Source: DASZTV01 sp035550655 (GTDB taxonomy: Bacteria > Actinomycetota > Actinomycetes > JAFAQI01). From it: a DNA stretch of 64,000 bases. The stretch is taken from positions 1 to 64,000 of the forward strand of contig DASZOU010000035.1 in the NCBI GenBank assembly GCA_035550655.1, in the 5' to 3' direction. The notes beneath the pieces were generated by a model. That model worked only from the letters and a program-made list of their open reading frames with translations. It was not told where the DNA came from and did not search any database. Every line of letters starts with the position of its first letter. The stretch's first letter is position 1. The translations under genes were made by a program, and so were the position numbers. Shown here in pieces: positions 40,767-49,841 of this stretch.

Positions 40767-43019
40767 ATGCTGACGGCGCTTGCGAATCGCGGAATCGCCC
40801 GGCCCAAGCGGGTTCTTGGCATTGCCGGCGTCCTGCTGGTGATCGGGGTGGTCTTCGGGGCGCCGGTTGCCTCGAAGCTCGGTGCTGGCGGCTACAACGA
40901 TCCCAACGCGCCGTCGGCCGCTGCGCGCGACCTGCTCACCAGCAAGTTCCACACCGGTGACACGAATCTCGTCCTCGAGGTTCAGGCGCCGGCCGGCGTG
41001 GACGCGGCGTCCGTTCGGGCAATCGGCCTTCGCGATGCGGCCGCGCTCTCGTCTCACGCGGGCATTGATCACGTGACGTCGTACTGGAGCGCGCCGAAGC
41101 AGGCCGCGTCAGCGCTGGTCAGCCCCGATCACCGCTCCGCGCTCGTTGTCGCCCACGTGGCGGGCAACGACTCGGTCGCGCCGGATCGCGCCGCTGCCGC
41201 CACCGACCCGCTGGTCGGCACCCGCGACGGCGTGACGGTCAAGGCGGGTGGCCTGGCGATCGCCTACCACCAGGTCAATCAAACGGTGAAGTCCGACCTG
41301 ACCAAGTCCGAGATGGTCGCCATCCCGCTCACCGTGGTCGCACTGACCTGGGTGTTCGGCAGCTTCGTTGCCTCGATCCTGCCGGTCGCTGTGGGCCTCG
41401 CCTCGATCATCGGGACGATGGCGGTGCTTCGCCTGCTTGCCCTGTTCACGAGCGTCTCCGTGTACGCGCTCAACATGACCACCGCGATGGGCCTGGCGCT
41501 CGCGATCGACTACAGCCTGTTCATCGTCAGCCGTTACCGCGAGGAGGTCGGCAACGGCCTTGCTCCGGACGATGCGGTACGGCGGGCGATGCAGACCGCA
41601 GGCCGCACCGTGCTGTTCTCCGCGCTCACCGTCGGCCTCTCGTTGGCGGCGATGCTCGTCTTCCCGCTGTACTTCCTTCGGTCGTTCGCCTACGCCGGCA
41701 TCGCCGTCGTCGCGCTCGCCGCGGTTGCCGCCTTGGCGATCCTGCCCGCGGTTCTGACACTGCTTGGCGACCGGGTCAACGCGTGGGACCTGCGGGCGTG
41801 GTTGCGACGCGTGCTGCACCGGCCGGAGCCCGTCGCGAAACCGGTTGAAGGGTCGTTCTGGTTCCGCTTCGCAAAGGTGGTCATGCGGTGGGCCGCTCCC
41901 GTCGCGGTACTCGTGACGGCGTTCCTGGTCTTCGTCGGATTGCCGTTCCTTCACGTGAAGTTCGGCTACCCGGACCAGCGCGTCCTGCCGCCGAGCGCAT
42001 CGGCATACCAGGTGGGGCACGACGCGCTCACCGAGTTCGGCGCCGGGACAGGTGCCACCATCGAGATCGCGGTGCCATCGGTCCAGGGACGCGCTACCCA
42101 GATCGCCGGGTACGCCGCCAAGCTCTCGCAGATCAACGGTGTGGACACTGTGGAGTCAGCGGCAGGCTCCTACGCCGGCGGCCAGAAGGTGGGATCGGCG
42201 ATTCCGTCGATGCGGTCCGGCGAGGCGACGTACCTGGCCCTCGCCGCCTCGGGTGACCCTCAGTCGCAATCCCTCAAGGACACGTTAGCTGCCGTCAAAG
42301 CAGTTCCGGCTCCGTGGCCGGTCGACATCGGGGGTCAGACAGCCGAAGATCGCGACAGCCTTGATGCGCTCGGTCGCGCGATGCCGTGGGCAATCCTCAT
42401 CATCGCCCTGGCGACCTTCGTCCTGCTGTTCCTGTTCACCGGCAGCGTAGTTATGCCGATCAAGGCACTGGTCCTCAACACGTTGTCGTTGTCGGCGACC
42501 TTCGGCGCAATGGTGTGGATCTTCCAGGAGGGTCACCTCTCCTCGCTGTATCCCGACCTGACGGTGACGCACTTCCTCACCCCGACGATGCCGCCGTTGA
42601 TGTTCTGCGTCGCCTTCGGCTTGTCGATGGACTACGAGGTGTTCTTGCTTTCCCGGATCCGCGAGGAATGGCTGAAGTCGGGTCAGACCGCGGCCGACAA
42701 CACCCGCGCGGTCGCGCTTGGCCTCGGCCGGACCGGTCGGATCGTCACCGCCGCTGCCGTGCTGATGGCGATCGTGTTCGCCGCGATCTCGCGCGGTCAG
42801 GTCGCCTTCATGATGCTGTTCGGTACCGGGCTGACACTCGCGGTCCTCATGGACGCGACGATCGTCCGCGCAACGCTGGTGCCAGCTTTCATGCGCCTGG
42901 CAGGCAAGTGGAACTGGTGGTCTCCGAAGCCCCTCGCGCGGCTGCACAGCCGCTTTGGGCTCTCGGAGGAGGGTGGTCTCGAGCTGCCCGCGGTCGAACA
43001 GCCTGTGGCGGTCGGATGA
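40767..43019 (+). CDS. MMPL-family (RND superfamily) transporter
   Basis: A 750-residue membrane transporter with twelve predicted helices in two repeats. The proton-relay Asp-Tyr motifs are LALAIDYSLFIVSRYREE (about 246) and GLSMDYEVFLLSRIREEW (about 620). Two large extracytoplasmic loops follow helices 1 and 7. MMPL proteins export lipids or drugs. The ATG has GGGGGAG upstream. It is coupled by an ATGA overlap to the TetR gene downstream, and a TetR-type operator sits on the promoter, so induction by its own substrate is likely. Confidence 0.93.
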   Translation: MLTALANRGIARPKRVLGIAGVLLVIGVVFGAPVASKLGAGGYNDPNAPSAAARDLLTSKFHTGDTNLVLEVQAPAGVDAASVRAIGLRDAAALSSHAGIDHVTSYWSAPKQAASALVSPDHRSALVVAHVAGNDSVAPDRAAAATDPLVGTRDGVTVKAGGLAIAYHQVNQTVKSDLTKSEMVAIPLTVVALTWVFGSFVASILPVAVGLASIIGTMAVLRLLALFTSVSVYALNMTTAMGLALAIDYSLFIVSRYREEVGNGLAPDDAVRRAMQTAGRTVLFSALTVGLSLAAMLVFPLYFLRSFAYAGIAVVALAAVAALAILPAVLTLLGDRVNAWDLRAWLRRVLHRPEPVAKPVEGSFWFRFAKVVMRWAAPVAVLVTAFLVFVGLPFLHVKFGYPDQRVLPPSASAYQVGHDALTEFGAGTGATIEIAVPSVQGRATQIAGYAAKLSQINGVDTVESAAGSYAGGQKVGSAIPSMRSGEATYLALAASGDPQSQSLKDTLAAVKAVPAPWPVDIGGQTAEDRDSLDALGRAMPWAILIIALATFVLLFLFTGSVVMPIKALVLNTLSLSATFGAMVWIFQEGHLSSLYPDLTVTHFLTPTMPPLMFCVAFGLSMDYEVFLLSRIREEWLKSGQTAADNTRAVALGLGRTGRIVTAAAVLMAIVFAAISRGQVAFMMLFGTGLTLAVLMDATIVRATLVPAFMRLAGKWNWWSPKPLARLHSRFGLSEEGGLELPAVEQPVAVG

Positions 43020-43723
43020 ATGTCGCGGCGGCAGCTCGCCGGCCACGCTCACAACGTGGAGCCGGCGAGCAGCTGCGTGCCGAGATCGTCGCCGCCGCGA
43101 AGGAGCTGCTGGCAGCGGCCGCGTCGGTCGATGACGTCTCGATTCGCGCGGTCGCCGACGCCGTCGGGGTCACGCCGCCGTCGATCTACCTGCACTTCGC
43201 CGACAAGAACGAGCTGATCGCGGCGGTCGTGGTCGACGTGTTTGCCGAACTGGACGCCGCCATGCTCGAGGCCGGAGCGCGCGCTGACGGACCTATGGCG
43301 AAGCTCCGTGACTACGGCATGGCCTACGTGCGCTTCGCCATCGAGCATCCCGAGCACTATCGGATCGCCGTGATGGACCCGTGCCCGTGTCCTGACGTCG
43401 ACGAGGTTCTTGCCAGCTCCGCGTTCGTCCACTTCAACCAGACGGTGGTCGAGTGCATCGAGGCGGGCATCTTCCCTGCCGGGGATCCGCTCCCGATCAC
43501 TCTCGACCTGTGGGCCGCGGCGCATGGGATTGCCGCGCTGTTCATTGCGAAGCCGTTTCTGCCATGGGGTAATCGCGAGGCGGCCGCTGAGCGTGTGTTG
43601 TGCGCCGCAGCGCTCGGTCACGCCGCTGTGGGCCTCGTCGGCGAGCCGGCGACACCGGCGCGGATCACCGAATGGATCAAGCGGCGTCGACCAGGTCGGC
43701 GTACTCCGGGTGCTGCTCGATGA
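43016..43723 (+). CDS. TetR-family regulator of the MMPL operon
   Basis: A 235-residue regulator from ATG 43016. Helix-turn-helix at about 38-66: SIRAVADAVGVTPPSIYLHF, followed by ADKNELIAAVV. The C-terminal domain resembles the TetR_C WHG type (YVRFAIEHPEHYRIAVMD). It overlaps the MMPL stop by 4 bases. It is the natural binder of the tandem CGATAA sites at 40672-40702. It overlaps the 3' end of the convergent GNAT-like gene by 47 bases, which is long for this genome. Confidence 0.9.
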   Translation: MNVAAAARRPRSQRGAGEQLRAEIVAAAKELLAAAASVDDVSIRAVADAVGVTPPSIYLHFADKNELIAAVVVDVFAELDAAMLEAGARADGPMAKLRDYGMAYVRFAIEHPEHYRIAVMDPCPCPDVDEVLASSAFVHFNQTVVECIEAGIFPAGDPLPITLDLWAAAHGIAALFIAKPFLPWGNREAAAERVLCAAALGHAAVGLVGEPATPARITEWIKRRRPGRRTPGAAR

Positions 43724-43970
43724 ACGCCCGGACGAACGGGCACTGCGGAACGACGCTTAGGCCCGCTGCCCGGGTCTGATCGAGCGCCTCGCGGATCAGT
43801 TGGCTCCCGAAACCTCGGCCTTCGACCGATGGGTCGATCTCGGTGTGCAGAAAGGTCCGTACGCCATCAGCGTCGCGATAGGTGCTGTAGCCGACGACCT
43901 CGCCGTCCACGGCGAGCTCGAACCGATGCCGGTCGGCGCGGTGGGTGATCGTGACGTCTTCAGTGCTCAC
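43677..43970 (-). CDS. YidJ/GNAT-like small acetyltransferase
   Basis: A 97-residue protein of the small GNAT type (Gcn5-related, PF14542-like). The acetyl-CoA region is HTEIDPSVEGRGFGSQLIREAL, and the C-terminus is QCPFVRAFIEQHPEYADLV, both typical. The GTG start overlaps the DppC-type permease stop by 4 bases (GTGA), so it is expressed with the peptide importer. Whether it acts on the imported compound is unknown. Confidence 0.88.
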   Translation of the reverse strand: MSTEDVTITHRADRHRFELAVDGEVVGYSTYRDADGVRTFLHTEIDPSVEGRGFGSQLIREALDQTRAAGLSVVPQCPFVRAFIEQHPEYADLVDAA

Positions 43971-44869
43971 GTGCGGGCTCCAAGCGCTTCTTCGATGGCC
44001 TCGCCGATGAAGTTGAGTGCGACCACTGTCATCACGATCAAGATGCCGGCCGGGTAGAGCAGCCACCACGACCCGGTGGCCGCGTAGTCGACGCCGTCGT
44101 ACAGCATCGAACCCCAGTTGGTCGCGGGAGCCGGTACCCCGAAGCCGAGGAAGCTCAGCGTCGAGAGGGCCAGGATCGCGTCGGCGACCTGGAACGTGGT
44201 GTTGACCACGATCGTCCCGATCGCGTTGGGGAGCAGGTGCCGGATGACGATTCGGCCGTGCCCGGCGCCCTGCAGACGTGCCGCGTGAACGAAGTCCCGG
44301 GTGCGCAAGGTGAGGCTCTCGCCGCGGATGAGCCTGGCGGGCACGAGCCAGGCGAATAACCCGAGCACCACGACAAGGCTTGAGAAGTTCGGCTGGACGA
44401 TCGAGAACAGCACGAGCAGTACCAGCAGAGAGGGGAATGCGAGGAGGGTGTCGACGACGCGCATCATCAACGAGTCGAGTACCCCACCGAAGTAGCCGGC
44501 AACGCCGCCGTACAGGGTTCCGACGACGGTTGCGAGCAGGGCTGCGACGAAGCCGATCTCCAACGCCGACTGCCCGCCCAGCATGAGGCGGCCGAGCTCG
44601 TCGTAGCCGTTGCCGTCGAACCCGAGCAGATGATGGGCGTTCGGTGAGGCCAGCACCTCGTCGATGTTGGTTCGTACTTGTTCGGTCCGGTAGAACACGG
44701 GCCCCAGGAAGCAGAACAACGTCACGCCGACGAGCAGCGCCGCTCCCCAACGGCCGAGAGTCGTGCCAAACAGTGCCGAGCGCGCAACCGCGAATCTTCG
44801 GGTCGGTGCGTGGCCCGTCGCCGCATCCATCGGGTCGACCTGCGCGGCCAAGGGCACGTGGCCGCTCAC
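43967..44869 (-). CDS. DppC/OppC-type ABC permease
   Basis: A 300-residue inner-membrane permease of the peptide/nickel importer family. Helices begin near residue 40, and the EAA loop is seen as FVHAARLQGAGHGRIVIRHLLPN. N-terminal cytoplasmic part is longer than usual. GTG start overlaps the DppB-type gene stop (GTGA). Together with the DppB-type permease and the fused ATPase at 45909, it forms the importer. Confidence 0.92.
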   Translation of the reverse strand: MSGHVPLAAQVDPMDAATGHAPTRRFAVARSALFGTTLGRWGAALLVGVTLFCFLGPVFYRTEQVRTNIDEVLASPNAHHLLGFDGNGYDELGRLMLGGQSALEIGFVAALLATVVGTLYGGVAGYFGGVLDSLMMRVVDTLLAFPSLLVLLVLFSIVQPNFSSLVVVLGLFAWLVPARLIRGESLTLRTRDFVHAARLQGAGHGRIVIRHLLPNAIGTIVVNTTFQVADAILALSTLSFLGFGVPAPATNWGSMLYDGVDYAATGSWWLLYPAGILIVMTVVALNFIGEAIEEALGART

Positions 44870-45810
44870 GTGACGCGCACCCGGGGATCCAGGTAGCTGT
44901 AGGCAAGGTCGGAGATCAGGTTGCCGACGATCACGGCGATCGCGATGATTATGGTGATCCCGAGCTCGAGCGCGTAGTCGCGGTTGACCGCGGCGTTGAA
45001 CGTCTCGAGTCCGATGCCTGGGTAGTTGAAGACCTCCTCGGTGATGATTGCCCCGCTCAGCAGGTCAGGCAGGCTCAGCCCGAGCAGCGTGATGATCGGT
45101 ATGCCGGCGTTGCGCAGGGTGTGTGACCAGAGAATCCGCCCGGTTGATGCACCCTTCGATCGCACGATCCGGATGTAGTCCTGCCCGAAGACGTCGAGGG
45201 CCGATGACCGCATGTAACGGCTGAACACGGCGATCGAGGTGAGCGACAGAGTGGCGATCGGCAGCACCATGCCCGAGGGTTGAGTGAACGCCTCGGTCCA
45301 CGAGCCTTGCGGCCCTTCGGTGGGAAATACGTGCAACCGGATGGCGAACCAGTCGATGAGGATCAGCCCGAGCCAGAAGTCAGGCATCGCATAGAAGATG
45401 AACGAGGCGCCGGTGAGGAAGTGGTCGGTGAACGTGTTGCGACGCAGCGCCTGGAAGAGACCGGTCGAGAGGCCTATGAACAGGGCGAGGAGGGTCGACG
45501 CCCCGACCAGCACGATGCTCTTGGGGAGATCCTCGGCGAGGATCGCGTTCACCGTCTGGTTGCGCTTGAACGAGTAGCCCAGGTTTCCGTGGAGCAGGTG
45601 CGAGAGGTAGTCGCGGTACTGCGTCAGCAGCGGCTTGTCGAGGCCGTTCTCGTGAATGAATGCCTGGATCTGCGGCTTCGTCGTGTGGTGACCTGCGATT
45701 GCCGCAGCCGGGCCGCCGGGCAGGTTGTGAAACAGGATGAACGTCAACAGCGTCACGAGAAATGCGACGAGCACCGCCAGTGCCAGACGTCGCATCGTGT
45801 AGCGGAGCAC
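44866..45810 (-). CDS. DppB/OppB-type ABC permease
   Basis: A 314-residue permease from GTG 45810, which has GGGAGA five bases upstream; the frame is open to 45864 but the added residues are not homologous. Family features: LTLLTFILFHNLPGGPA at the N-terminus, and the EAA loop DYIRIVRSKGASTGRILWSHTLRNA. Substrate type (peptide, nickel or sugar) cannot be read. It is divergent from the fused ATPase gene. Confidence 0.92.
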   Translation of the reverse strand: MLRYTMRRLALAVLVAFLVTLLTFILFHNLPGGPAAAIAGHHTTKPQIQAFIHENGLDKPLLTQYRDYLSHLLHGNLGYSFKRNQTVNAILAEDLPKSIVLVGASTLLALFIGLSTGLFQALRRNTFTDHFLTGASFIFYAMPDFWLGLILIDWFAIRLHVFPTEGPQGSWTEAFTQPSGMVLPIATLSLTSIAVFSRYMRSSALDVFGQDYIRIVRSKGASTGRILWSHTLRNAGIPIITLLGLSLPDLLSGAIITEEVFNYPGIGLETFNAAVNRDYALELGITIIIAIAVIVGNLISDLAYSYLDPRVRVT

Positions 45811-45861
45811 GCATCTCCCGAATGCTGTTCTGGACCTCGGTCGTACGTCGTTCTCACTGAC

Positions 45862-45889
45862 CATACGAGACCGCGGGTCGTTTCGTATG
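45862..45889. promoter_or_regulatory. Inverted repeat between the divergent importer genes
   Basis: CATACGA (45862-45868) and TCGTATG (45883-45889) match exactly across a 14-base spacer. The spacer holds a second small dyad, GACC-GCG-GGTC (45869-45879). It lies between the DppB-type gene start (45810) and the ATPase start (45909), a plausible operator for both. Confidence 0.55.
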
Positions 45890-45908
45890 CGTGTGCTGAA
45901 ATGATGCC

Positions 45909-47942
45909 TTGAGCTTGCTTCGGGTTGATGATCTCGCCACGGAGATCGTCCTTCGAGACCGAGTGGTTCACGCAGTCAACGGCATCTCCTTCGACATCGA
46001 GGCCGGCGAGGCTGTCGGTCTTGTTGGCGAGTCGGGCTCCGGCAAGTCGATGACCGGCGCCTCGATACTGCGACTGCTCCCATCAGGTGGACGGATCTCG
46101 TCTGGTCGGATCGAGTTCGGCGGTCGCGACTTGGCGGCTCTGCCGGAGAAGCAGATGCGGACCGTGCGAGGCAGGGAGATCGCGATGATCTCCCAGGACC
46201 CGATGACGGCACTCGACCCGACCATGGCGATCGGAAAGCAGATCGCGGAGCCGTTGCTGATTCACGGGCCGGTTGCCAAGAGCGGGGCCCGAGAGCGGGT
46301 TCTCGAGCTGTTGGCGATGGTCGGCGTTCCCCGGCCTGAGGAACGGATCGACAGCTATCCGCACCAGCTGTCAGGCGGGCTGCGGCAACGGGTGTGCATC
46401 GCGATGGCGATCGCCTGTCAGCCAAAGCTGCTGATCGCCGATGAGCCCACCACGGCGCTCGACGTCAGCGTTCAGGACCAGATCCTGCGGCTGCTGCGCC
46501 GGCTCCGTAGCGAGCTCGGCATGGCGCTGTTGCTCATCACCCATGACATGGGGGTGATCGCTGAGCACACCGATCGGGTCATGGTCATGTACGCCGGGCG
46601 GATAGCAGAGTCCGCGCGTACGTCCGAGGTGTTCCGGCGGACCAGGCATCCGTACACCGAGGCGCTGCTTGGCGCATTGCCGCGCGTCGATCAGACCGCA
46701 GCCGAGAGTCTGTACAGCATTCCTGGCGCGCCGCCGTCGCTGGCGATGCTTCCCAACGCATGTTCCTTCGCGCCCAGGTGCCGCCACGCCACGGAGCGAT
46801 GCCGCACTGAGCTGCCGCTACCCACCGTTGCGCCGGACGGCCACATATGGGAGTGCTTCCACCCACGTGACGGAGCAGCCGTTGCCGCAGCCGTGTCGAC
46901 AGGTAGTACGCCGCCGCGTGCTGCTGGAACCGTGCTCGCTGCCGTCAAGGACGTGGTCCGCGAGTACCCGGTCGGCGGTGCGGGCTGGTCGCGCCGAACC
47001 GCGTCGACGGTCAAGGCGGTGTCCGGGGTGTCGTTCGAGGTGCACCGCGGCGAGACGCTCGGGGTGGTGGGCGAGTCGGGCTGCGGCAAGAGCACCGTCG
47101 GGCGCATGCTGGTCGGGCTGGAAGCGCCTGATGCGGGCACAGTGCTGTTCGACGGCACACCGATCCGCACCGGCCGGGCGCGGGCAGAGCGGCGGCGGCA
47201 CAGCCGGAACGTCCAGATGATCTTCCAGGACCCGTACGCCTCGTTGGATCCGCGGATGCGCGTCCGCTCGATCCTCGCCGAACCGCTCGTGATCCAGCGA
47301 ACCTTCAACCGGGAGGAGCGGCTTGCGCGGATCGCCGAGCTCCTCCGAGACGTCGGCCTCGACCCAGCTGCAGCCGGTCTGCTTCCCCGGGAGTTCTCAG
47401 GTGGGCAGCGGCAACGGATCGGATTCGCGCGTGCGCTGGCTCTGCGCCCGCGACTGATCGTGGCCGACGAGCCGGTCTCGGCGCTCGACGTCTCGATTCG
47501 CGCGCAGCTGCTCAACCTGATGCGCCAGCTTCAGGACGAGCATGACCTGACTTACTTGATGATCTCCCATGACCTGTCCGTCGTGCGCTACCTCGCCGAC
47601 CGGGTCGCGGTCATGTACCTCGGCAAGCTGGTGGAAATCGGCCAGACGGCCGACATCTACCAGCGTGCGGCCCACCCCTACACCGCGGGTCTGCTCGAGG
47701 CGGTCCCCGTACCCGACCCGGAAGCGGCCGCCACGCGTGAGCGAGTGGCCATCGGGGGTGAGCTGCCGTCCTCGATCGACCCCCCGTCGGGCTGCCGGTT
47801 CCGCACTCGGTGCCCCAGGGCGCAACAGATCTGCGCCGACATCGAGCCGGCGATGAGCACCTTCAGCGGCGAGGGACACCTCGCCGCCTGCCATTTCCCG
47901 CTTCAAGCGGTCGTGGCAGGCGGCGGTGTCGAAGCTGCCTAG
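45909..47942 (+). CDS. Fused DppD-DppF ABC ATPase
   Basis: A 677-residue chain with two complete ATPase domains, each followed by the oligopeptide-type C-terminal Cys-rich segment. Walker A sites: GESGSGKS (about 39) and GESGCGKS (about 388). Signatures: LSGGLRQRV and FSGGQRQRI. Walker B: LLIADEPTTALD and LIVADEPVSALD. The start is a TTG at 45909 with no clear RBS; no ATG is in frame nearby. It drives import through the two permeases on the other strand. Its last 4 bases overlap the convergent binding-protein gene. Confidence 0.93.
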   Translation: MSLLRVDDLATEIVLRDRVVHAVNGISFDIEAGEAVGLVGESGSGKSMTGASILRLLPSGGRISSGRIEFGGRDLAALPEKQMRTVRGREIAMISQDPMTALDPTMAIGKQIAEPLLIHGPVAKSGARERVLELLAMVGVPRPEERIDSYPHQLSGGLRQRVCIAMAIACQPKLLIADEPTTALDVSVQDQILRLLRRLRSELGMALLLITHDMGVIAEHTDRVMVMYAGRIAESARTSEVFRRTRHPYTEALLGALPRVDQTAAESLYSIPGAPPSLAMLPNACSFAPRCRHATERCRTELPLPTVAPDGHIWECFHPRDGAAVAAAVSTGSTPPRAAGTVLAAVKDVVREYPVGGAGWSRRTASTVKAVSGVSFEVHRGETLGVVGESGCGKSTVGRMLVGLEAPDAGTVLFDGTPIRTGRARAERRRHSRNVQMIFQDPYASLDPRMRVRSILAEPLVIQRTFNREERLARIAELLRDVGLDPAAAGLLPREFSGGQRQRIGFARALALRPRLIVADEPVSALDVSIRAQLLNLMRQLQDEHDLTYLMISHDLSVVRYLADRVAVMYLGKLVEIGQTADIYQRAAHPYTAGLLEAVPVPDPEAAATRERVAIGGELPSSIDPPSGCRFRTRCPRAQQICADIEPAMSTFSGEGHLAACHFPLQAVVAGGGVEAA

Positions 47943-49777
47943 CCGCCGCTGGGAATGTGGCCGGTGTAGTACCAGTCCTCGGGGTTGATGTTCCCGAAGA
48001 TGTTGTACGGCGTCGTGCCGTGCAGATTATTCGTAGTTTCGATGAGGTTGTAGCCCGTCTCCTGCCAGATGACGGGGAGCTGCTCGGACAGGTAGTCCTG
48101 GTAGGCGTCCAGAGTCTTGGTCGAGTCGCCCGGAAGAGTCGACGCGGCGATCAGCTGGTCCGCCTTCGGGTCCGAGTAGCTGCCGAGGTTGTTGCCGGCG
48201 CCCGTCTCGAACAGCGCCTCCCCGGTTGGGTAGTAGTCGGGAGCGTAGATCCAGCCGCCGGCCGCGCTCAGCTGCCAGCCGCAGGACGACTCGCTCGGTT
48301 TGCACGCCACGGTGTCGCCGTACAGGTCGTTGACCGACACCGTCTTCAGCACGATGTCGACGCCCGCAGCGGCGGCGTCGGACTTCTCCTGAGCAATGGC
48401 CTTGGGATAGGCGATGCCGACGTTCTCGTAGATGAGCGTGAACTTCAGCTGGGCGCCCTTGGGGATTCCCGCGCCGCACTGGTTCGGAGCCGTGCCTGGG
48501 CTCTGGCAGGTGCTGACGCCGTTCGGTACGACGTTCCAGCCGTGTGACTTAAGCAGCGAGATCGCCCGCTGCGGGTCGTAGTTGTACAGGCACTTGGAGT
48601 CGGTCGCGTCGGCGAAGCTGTTCTTCGGCACACTCGGGATCGGTCCGCAGCCCGGCACTTCGGTGTTCGAGTAGTAGTGCTGCGAGATGCCCTCCTGGTT
48701 CTGCAGCAGCTGCAGAACCTGACGGATGTAGAGCTGCTTGAACATCGGCCCGGCAGTGGGGTTGTTGAAGTTCATGTACTGGTAGTTGATCGAGAAGCTG
48801 TATTGCTTTCCTTGGGTGTAGCCGAGTCGGTCGAGCGCCTTCTGCGATCGGAGCTGGACGGGCGAGATGAATCCGATGTTGGGTCCGTGGCCGCCGAGAA
48901 GCGCGTTGAACTCCGCATCCGTCGTCGTGTAGTTCTTCTGTGTGAACTTGGCCAGGTAGGGCTTGTGGCCTACGTACTTCGGGTTCGGCACCATCGTCAG
49001 GTTGCCGTTCGATGGCGTGTACTGCGTGAGCCGCCAGGGCCCATCGACCGTCTGCCATAGCGGGTTGGAGGCGTAGGTCGACAGCTTCTTCGCCTCACCG
49101 GCGAGATAGTTGTACACGGCCTTCGCACCCGCAGTCGTCTCATCCCAGTTGCCGATCGGTCCACCCGCCGACTTCTTGTCCCAGGCCTGCTGGGGGAGCG
49201 GAGTGATCTGGGAAAGCTCGTTGTACGTGAACCAGTTCGTGTCGTAGGCCTTGGTCAGGTTGAACTGGATCGTGGTCGGGTTGACGATCTTCGCGCTCGC
49301 CACGTTGTCCGGATAGTCGCCGGGGGAGTAGTCGGCCCAGTTGACCTTCTCGGCCTTCATGAGGTTGTGCCAGAAGAGAACGTCGCGGGCGCTGACCGGC
49401 GTCCCGTCCGACCAGACGTAGTGGTTGAGGGAGATGGTGACGGTCTTGTTGCCGTTGGTGTACACCGGCGGCTTCCCGATCGACCGGGTGTAGTCGATCG
49501 TCGTGTCATTGCCGTTGCCGTACCAGTAGAGCGGCCGGTACATCAGCTGCTGGAAGTTGCTGAGATTGTCGCTGAGGAAGAACTGGGCGCTCGCCAACGG
49601 GAAGATGTAGTTCGGGCCGCCGCCGATGTTGTACAACGACGCGGTGCCGCCATGAAGTGGCGTGCCCCCGCCGTTGTTGTTCCCCCCTGAGCTGCTGGAA
49701 CCGCTGCAGCCGGCCAGGGCAACAATCGCGCTAGCCGCCACCACAAGTCGGGTACGGCGGGTCAGGGAAACAAACAT
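47939..49777 (-). CDS. DppA/OppA-type solute-binding lipoprotein
   Basis: A 612-residue family-5 extracellular binding protein. Signal peptide with the lipobox ALAGC near residue 24, then a Ser/Gly/Asn linker. Typical SBP_bac_5 text: YVWSDGTPVSARDVLFWHNL and TITQFNLT-like (TTIQFNLTKAYDT). ATG 49777 with GGAG eight bases upstream is preferred over TTG 49783. It supplies ligand to the importer at 43967-47942. The ligand class is unknown. Confidence 0.92.
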   Translation of the reverse strand: MFVSLTRRTRLVVAASAIVALAGCSGSSSSGGNNNGGGTPLHGGTASLYNIGGGPNYIFPLASAQFFLSDNLSNFQQLMYRPLYWYGNGNDTTIDYTRSIGKPPVYTNGNKTVTISLNHYVWSDGTPVSARDVLFWHNLMKAEKVNWADYSPGDYPDNVASAKIVNPTTIQFNLTKAYDTNWFTYNELSQITPLPQQAWDKKSAGGPIGNWDETTAGAKAVYNYLAGEAKKLSTYASNPLWQTVDGPWRLTQYTPSNGNLTMVPNPKYVGHKPYLAKFTQKNYTTTDAEFNALLGGHGPNIGFISPVQLRSQKALDRLGYTQGKQYSFSINYQYMNFNNPTAGPMFKQLYIRQVLQLLQNQEGISQHYYSNTEVPGCGPIPSVPKNSFADATDSKCLYNYDPQRAISLLKSHGWNVVPNGVSTCQSPGTAPNQCGAGIPKGAQLKFTLIYENVGIAYPKAIAQEKSDAAAAGVDIVLKTVSVNDLYGDTVACKPSESSCGWQLSAAGGWIYAPDYYPTGEALFETGAGNNLGSYSDPKADQLIAASTLPGDSTKTLDAYQDYLSEQLPVIWQETGYNLIETTNNLHGTTPYNIFGNINPEDWYYTGHIPSGG

Positions 49778-49841
49778 TCGCAACTCCAGCTTGGTGGCGT
49801 ATCGGCGGCTGCACGCATGTTCTGCTTGCCCTCGGCTGCTG

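Noticed and set aside
42386..43015. Extension of the TetR at 43016
   Set aside because: It lies wholly inside the MMPL gene in another frame.
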